A DNA stretch of 64,000 nt from CAG-873 sp910578365. Lineage in GTDB: Bacteria > Bacteroidota > Bacteroidia > Bacteroidales > Muribaculaceae. A model generated the notes under the pieces. That model saw only the letters and a program-made list of their open reading frames with translations. It made no database searches and was not told the origin of the DNA. Below are positions 60,042 to 64,000 of this stretch, piece by piece. Location: the NCBI GenBank assembly GCA_951635545.1, contig OX620685.1:2108001-2172000 (forward strand). The letters are read 5' to 3'. The stretch's first letter is position 1, and every line of letters starts with the position of its first letter. Position numbers and translations under genes: made by a program.

Positions 60042-61451
60042 ATGACCGCAGCACACATACAAAGGCTCACATATGTGCTCACCGACTATCTGATGCTGAA
60101 CATCGGATGGTTGTGCTTCAACGTGCTGCGTTATTTTTCGCTTCCGGTGCCGCTGCAGTTCGGTCTGGGCAACTGGCTCGCCACACCGGCGCCACTGCTG
60201 GGGCAGCTGTTGGTGCCGCTGATGATGATGGCCGTGTACTGGCTTACGGGCTACTACAACCAGGTGTATTATAAGTCGCGTCTGGCCGAGCTGGGTAACA
60301 CCGCGGTGGTGTCGTTCGCCGGTATGCTGGTGATATACTTTGCCGTGCTTATCGATGACGGCATTCCCGAGCGCATGCAGAACTACGAGCTGCTGGGGCT
60401 ACTGTGGCTTATGCATTTTGTGCCGGTGTTTGTGGCCCGCTCCGTAATCACCAACCGTGTGATAGGGCGCATACGTCGCGGCGAACTCGCATTCAATGTG
60501 CTGGTGGTAGGTGATGGCGAGCAGGCCATGAATCTTGCATCGCGCGTCGACAGCTTTCTGTCGCACATGGGCATGAAAGTGGTAGGATATGTTACCTCCG
60601 GCCATGGCTTGCGGCAGGACCTTGACCGCCCGATGTACAGCTTCGTCGAGCTGCCGCGCCTGATATCCGAGCTGCGTGTCACCGCTTTCATAGTGCAGCC
60701 TCAGAAGGGCGGCGAGCGATCCACCATCGATATTGTCAACCGACTCTTTCCGCTTGGTCAGACCATATACATCACCTCCGACGTACAGCATCTGCTCATG
60801 TCGGGCGGCCGCATGGAATCGCTGGTAGGCGAGCCGCTGATTAATGTGTCGTCGGCCCGAATCACCCCCTTTACGGCCAATTTCAAACGCCTGGCCGATG
60901 TGGTGGTGTCGTCGCTGGCAATACTGTTGCTGCTGCCCGTATATGCCATAATAGCACTGCTGATAAAGCGCGACTCCAACGGCCCGGTGTTCTATCGCCA
61001 GGAGCGGGTTGGCTACCGCAAGAAAACGTTCAAAATAATAAAATTCCGCACCATGCGGACAGATGCCGAGAGATGTGGTCCGGCGCTGTCGGAAGCCGAC
61101 GATCCGCGTGTAACCCCCTTGGGACGCCGTCTGCGCAAGTACCGCCTCGACGAGCTGCCGCAGTTCTGGAATGTGCTGCGCGGCGATATGTCGCTGGTGG
61201 GTCCGCGTCCCGAACGCGCATATTATGTCGACCTTATCGTGGCCCGTGCCCCCTATTACAGCCTCGTACACCAGGTGCGTCCGGGCATCACCTCGCTGGG
61301 AATGGTCAAGTACGGCTATGCCTCCAACGTGGAGCAGATGGTGCAGCGCCTGCGCTACGACCTGCTCTACATCGAAAATATATCAATTACTACAGATTTA
61401 AAGATACTCATCCACACCGTCACCACCGTGGTGACAGGCCGTGGCATATAA
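60042..61451 (+). CDS. Polyprenyl-phosphate sugar-1-phosphate transferase (WcaJ/WbaP-like)
   Basis: These enzymes start surface-polysaccharide repeat units by moving a sugar phosphate to undecaprenyl phosphate. The 469 residues have an N-terminal bundle of about four TM helices (10-125), a Rossmann-like middle domain (VLVVGDGEQAMNLASRV) and a C-terminal catalytic bacterial sugar transferase domain with KIIKFRTMRTDAE, LRKYRLDELPQFWNVLRGDM and SLVGPRPERAYYV. No glycan cluster follows in the window. Confidence 0.93.
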   Translation: MTAAHIQRLTYVLTDYLMLNIGWLCFNVLRYFSLPVPLQFGLGNWLATPAPLLGQLLVPLMMMAVYWLTGYYNQVYYKSRLAELGNTAVVSFAGMLVIYFAVLIDDGIPERMQNYELLGLLWLMHFVPVFVARSVITNRVIGRIRRGELAFNVLVVGDGEQAMNLASRVDSFLSHMGMKVVGYVTSGHGLRQDLDRPMYSFVELPRLISELRVTAFIVQPQKGGERSTIDIVNRLFPLGQTIYITSDVQHLLMSGGRMESLVGEPLINVSSARITPFTANFKRLADVVVSSLAILLLLPVYAIIALLIKRDSNGPVFYRQERVGYRKKTFKIIKFRTMRTDAERCGPALSEADDPRVTPLGRRLRKYRLDELPQFWNVLRGDMSLVGPRPERAYYVDLIVARAPYYSLVHQVRPGITSLGMVKYGYASNVEQMVQRLRYDLLYIENISITTDLKILIHTVTTVVTGRGI

Positions 61452-61463
61452 CCTGTTCAAAAT

Positions 61464-63275
61464 ATGGACGAAAAGACCGTAAATGGCCCCAACCGCAACC
61501 GATTCCACGAAGCATTCATGCGATTTCTGGTATGGCGCGAGCAACATGTCAAGGAACGCACATTCACAATGTTCCTGGCACTGCTGGTAGGTATATTGGG
61601 CGGCTTGGCTGCTCTGGTGCTTAAAATTGCCATTCACTACATATCGCGGGCTGCCACCAGCACCATCAACGTCACCGGAGGCAACTGGCTGTACATACTG
61701 TTGCCTGCCGTGGGCGTGATTATCACGGCCCTGTATGTGCGCTATGCTGTGCGGCACAATATCTCGCACGGTGTCACACGTGTGCTGTATGCCATATCTC
61801 AGAATAAAAGCCGCCTCAAAAAGCACAACATGTACACCTCCATGGTGGCCTCGTCGATAACCATAGGCTTCGGAGGCTCGGTAGGTGCCGAGGGACCGAT
61901 AGTGTATACCGGTGCTGCCATAGGCTCGAACGTGGGCTCATGGTTCAGGATGTCGCCGCGCACGCTTATGATTCTTGTAGGCTGTGGCGCCGCCGCCGGC
62001 ATAGCGGGTATATTCAAGGCTCCGATAGCCGGTATGCTTTTTACGCTGGAGGTGCTTATGCTCGACCTCACCACCGTGTCGGTGATGCCTCTGCTGATTG
62101 CGTCGATTACAGCCGCCACCATCGCATACATGTCGACCGGCTACGAGTTTGAATTCTTCTTTGCCCAAAGCGAGGATTTCTACATGGGGCGCATACCGTA
62201 CGTGATTCTGCTGGGTGTGTTCTGCGGCCTGGTATCGCTGTATTTCACTCGGGTGATGAACTTTATGGAAAACTTTTTCGGCCGTTTCCGTCACCGGTGG
62301 ATAAAAACACTGGCAGGCTGTGTGATACTGTCGAGCCTGGTGTTCCTTTTTCCGCCTCTTTACGGCGAAGGCTACGGCTCAATAGTGGGGCTGCTCGGCG
62401 GCGACACTTCGTCGATAGTCAACGGCTCGATATTCTATGGCGACCGCGACTCGGTGTGGTTCATCATCCTGTTCATAGGCATGATAATCCTCACCAAGGC
62501 TTTCGCTACCTCGGCCACCAACGGTGCCGGCGGAGTGGGCGGCACCTTTGCACCGTCGCTTTACGTGGGTTGCATGAGCGGTTTCCTGTTTGCCTACGTA
62601 GTCAATCACTTAGGCTTTGACATAACGCTTTCGACCAAGAATTTCGCCCTCATAGGCATGGCCGGAGTGATGTCGGCGGTAATGCACGCTCCGCTGATGG
62701 CAATCTTCCTTACCGCCGAACTTACAGGAGGATACGACCTGTTTCTGCCCCTGCTTATTGTATCGACCATAGCATACGGCACCATCAAGGTATTTGAGCC
62801 GTACAGCATCTACACCATGCGTCTGGCGCAGCGTGGCGAGCTGATGACTCACCACAAGGACAAGGCGGTGCTGACTCTGCTGAAAGTGGGCAATGTAATC
62901 GAAACCGACTTTCTGCCGGTACACCCCGACATGTCGCTTAAAGAAGTGGTGGATGTGATATCGCGCTCCAACCGCAACCTTTTTCCGGTGCTCAACAACA
63001 ATGGAGAACTGCAGGGGGTGGTGCTGCTCGACGATATACGCAACATAATGTTCCGCCCCGATCTCTACCGCAAGCTCTACGTAAGCACATTTATGAGCAC
63101 TCCGCCCGCCCGCATTGAGCTGGGCGAGAACATGGACACGGTGATGAAGATATTCGACGATACCGGCGCATGGAACCTGCCGGTGGTGGAGAACGGCCGC
63201 TATGTGGGCTTTGTAAGCAAAAGTAAGATTTTTAATTCATACCGCCGTGTGTTGCGCCATTATTGCGAGGATTGA
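61464..63275 (+). CDS. ClC-type chloride channel/antiporter with CBS domains
   Basis: The 603 residues carry the ClC pore motifs GGSVGAEGPIVYTGAAIGS (about 134-152, with the gating Glu) and GAGGVGGTFAPSLYVG (about 352-367) among some 12 or more TM segments. Two C-terminal CBS domains (about 475-595) probably bind nucleotides. Whether it is a channel or a Cl-/H+ exchanger cannot be decided from the sequence. It starts 12 bp after the glycosylphosphotransferase gene, and the next gene overlaps its end. Confidence 0.92.
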   Translation: MDEKTVNGPNRNRFHEAFMRFLVWREQHVKERTFTMFLALLVGILGGLAALVLKIAIHYISRAATSTINVTGGNWLYILLPAVGVIITALYVRYAVRHNISHGVTRVLYAISQNKSRLKKHNMYTSMVASSITIGFGGSVGAEGPIVYTGAAIGSNVGSWFRMSPRTLMILVGCGAAAGIAGIFKAPIAGMLFTLEVLMLDLTTVSVMPLLIASITAATIAYMSTGYEFEFFFAQSEDFYMGRIPYVILLGVFCGLVSLYFTRVMNFMENFFGRFRHRWIKTLAGCVILSSLVFLFPPLYGEGYGSIVGLLGGDTSSIVNGSIFYGDRDSVWFIILFIGMIILTKAFATSATNGAGGVGGTFAPSLYVGCMSGFLFAYVVNHLGFDITLSTKNFALIGMAGVMSAVMHAPLMAIFLTAELTGGYDLFLPLLIVSTIAYGTIKVFEPYSIYTMRLAQRGELMTHHKDKAVLTLLKVGNVIETDFLPVHPDMSLKEVVDVISRSNRNLFPVLNNNGELQGVVLLDDIRNIMFRPDLYRKLYVSTFMSTPPARIELGENMDTVMKIFDDTGAWNLPVVENGRYVGFVSKSKIFNSYRRVLRHYCED

Positions 63276-64000
63276 CCGTGCCGCAAAGGCCTTTCTGCGC
63301 CCGGTGGCGGCTCGGCCTGTGTTCTTTGTGCTGACTGTGCTTCTGGGTACTGCCGCTCCGCTGGCCGGACAACTTATAGGCGGTCAGTCGCTGAAACACT
63401 ATACACTGTTTACACTGTCGGTGTGTACCGTTGAGGCATGGCTGCTGTGCCTGCTGCTGCAGCTGCTGAGGCAACGGGTATGGCGGCTGGCAGTGCAGGT
63501 TCTGATATATGCCTGCTTCGGTTTTTTCGCCTTGGTCGAAACCGGCTGTGTATGCCTCTTCAACAAGGTGCTGGGTATCGACATGGTGGGCCTTGCGCTG
63601 GAAACCAATCCGGCTGAGGCTGGCGGTTTCTTCGAGGCATATTTCAGCACCCGTTTGCTGCTGGTATGGCTTGCTGCGGCAGCAATGGCAGCTGCAACAG
63701 CGTGGATTGCTGGCCGTCTGTGCCGCTTGCTCAGGTATCGTACGGCAGCACGCTGCCTTGTGGCAGCCGTGCTCGCGGCAGTGATGGTCTACGGGCTTAT
63801 GCAGATAGTGTTCATGGCCCGGGGTATAGCGGCCATGAACCAAGGTCAGCGCGGCCCCGTCCACGGCACACGCACCGACCTGACTCTGCCCATACAGCTC
63901 AATTTGGCTGACCCCATAACCAAAACTGCCGACATAATATGCGAGTATCGCCGGATTTATGCCGACATCGACAGCTGGGCGGAACTGCAGACCTCCGTGC
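63247..64000 (+). CDS. Phosphoethanolamine-transferase-like membrane protein (N-terminal part)
   Basis: An open frame runs from within the end of the ClC gene to the window edge. No ATG is available; GTG at 63247 is the likeliest start, overlapping the ClC gene by 29 bp. The visible part is a five-helix membrane domain (RPVFFVLTVLLGTAAPLAG, LLLVWLAAAAMAAATAW) with LETNPAEAGGFFEAYF, which resembles the N-terminus of EptA/sulfatase-fold transferases that decorate lipid A. The catalytic domain lies beyond the window, so the call is tentative. Confidence 0.55.
   Translation, partial: MCCAIIARIDRAAKAFLRPVAARPVFFVLTVLLGTAAPLAGQLIGGQSLKHYTLFTLSVCTVEAWLLCLLLQLLRQRVWRLAVQVLIYACFGFFALVETGCVCLFNKVLGIDMVGLALETNPAEAGGFFEAYFSTRLLLVWLAAAAMAAATAWIAGRLCRLLRYRTAARCLVAAVLAAVMVYGLMQIVFMARGIAAMNQGQRGPVHGTRTDLTLPIQLNLADPITKTADIICEYRRIYADIDSWAELQTSV

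Overview
The window is a 64 kb chromosomal piece of a Bacteroidales bacterium, most likely Muribaculaceae-like. The evidence is repeated sigma-ABfr-type -7 boxes (TAnnTTTG), A-rich rather than Shine-Dalgarno start contexts, a split glycine dehydrogenase (gcvPA/gcvPB), a Lys-type (IIK) SerA, class I fumarase, DUF3098 beside ftsX, and a Bacteroidota-type RNA polymerase omega. No rRNA, tRNA or CRISPR array was recognised. Most of the window is housekeeping sequence, interrupted by one mobile-element cluster, one disrupted gene and one small acquired module.

Region 1 (1-14.7 kb): a partial small membrane protein and a small secreted protein; the minus-strand operon ftsX-DUF3098-uppP-truB-queA; a complete minus-strand glycine cleavage operon lplA-gcvT-gcvH-gcvPA-gcvPB-lpdA, from lipoate attachment to the E3 enzyme; then, divergently, ybaK-aroC-radical SAM. 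Convergent to these is a secreted deaminase-fold protein that has lost its zinc ligands.

Region 2 (14.7-29.4 kb): tilS and a downstream secreted glycosidase gene split by a 1154-bp IS982-family element with 5-bp target duplications. Then bamD-rpoZ-rpsO, a two-META-domain lipoprotein, serC-serA-bcp, a DUF3861 protein, an ArnT-like glycosyltransferase and groES-groEL.

Region 3 (29.5-32.6 kb): nested mobile DNA between groES and a large alpha-2-macroglobulin-like gene. An outer element with about 31-bp terminal inverted repeats and a TAA duplication contains an IS110-family transposase gene with a structured non-coding flank (bridge-RNA candidate) and a second IS982 copy. A 68-bp MITE with related ends lies next to fumarase at 38.3 kb.

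Region 4 (32.6-64 kb): alpha-2-macroglobulin-like protein, class I fumarase, tsaB; divergent yicC-gmk-nadD-DUF5063-M18 aminopeptidase; an acquired-looking alcohol dehydrogenase plus CMD-cupin module bounded by two truncated signal-peptide stubs; rarA, a TPR protein, a PstS-like lipoprotein, fmt-rluA, a phosphohexomutase, cdsA, a secreted subtilase with a T9SS-like tail, then tsaC, a polyprenyl glycosylphosphotransferase, a ClC channel and the start of a phosphoethanolamine-transferase-like gene.

The observations most worth following are the secreted zinc-less deaminase-fold protein, three genes whose -7 box lies exactly 4 nt from the ATG (predicted leaderless mRNAs), the IS110-linked structured RNA, the in-frame reconstructable IS982 disruption, and the stub-bounded dehydrogenase module.
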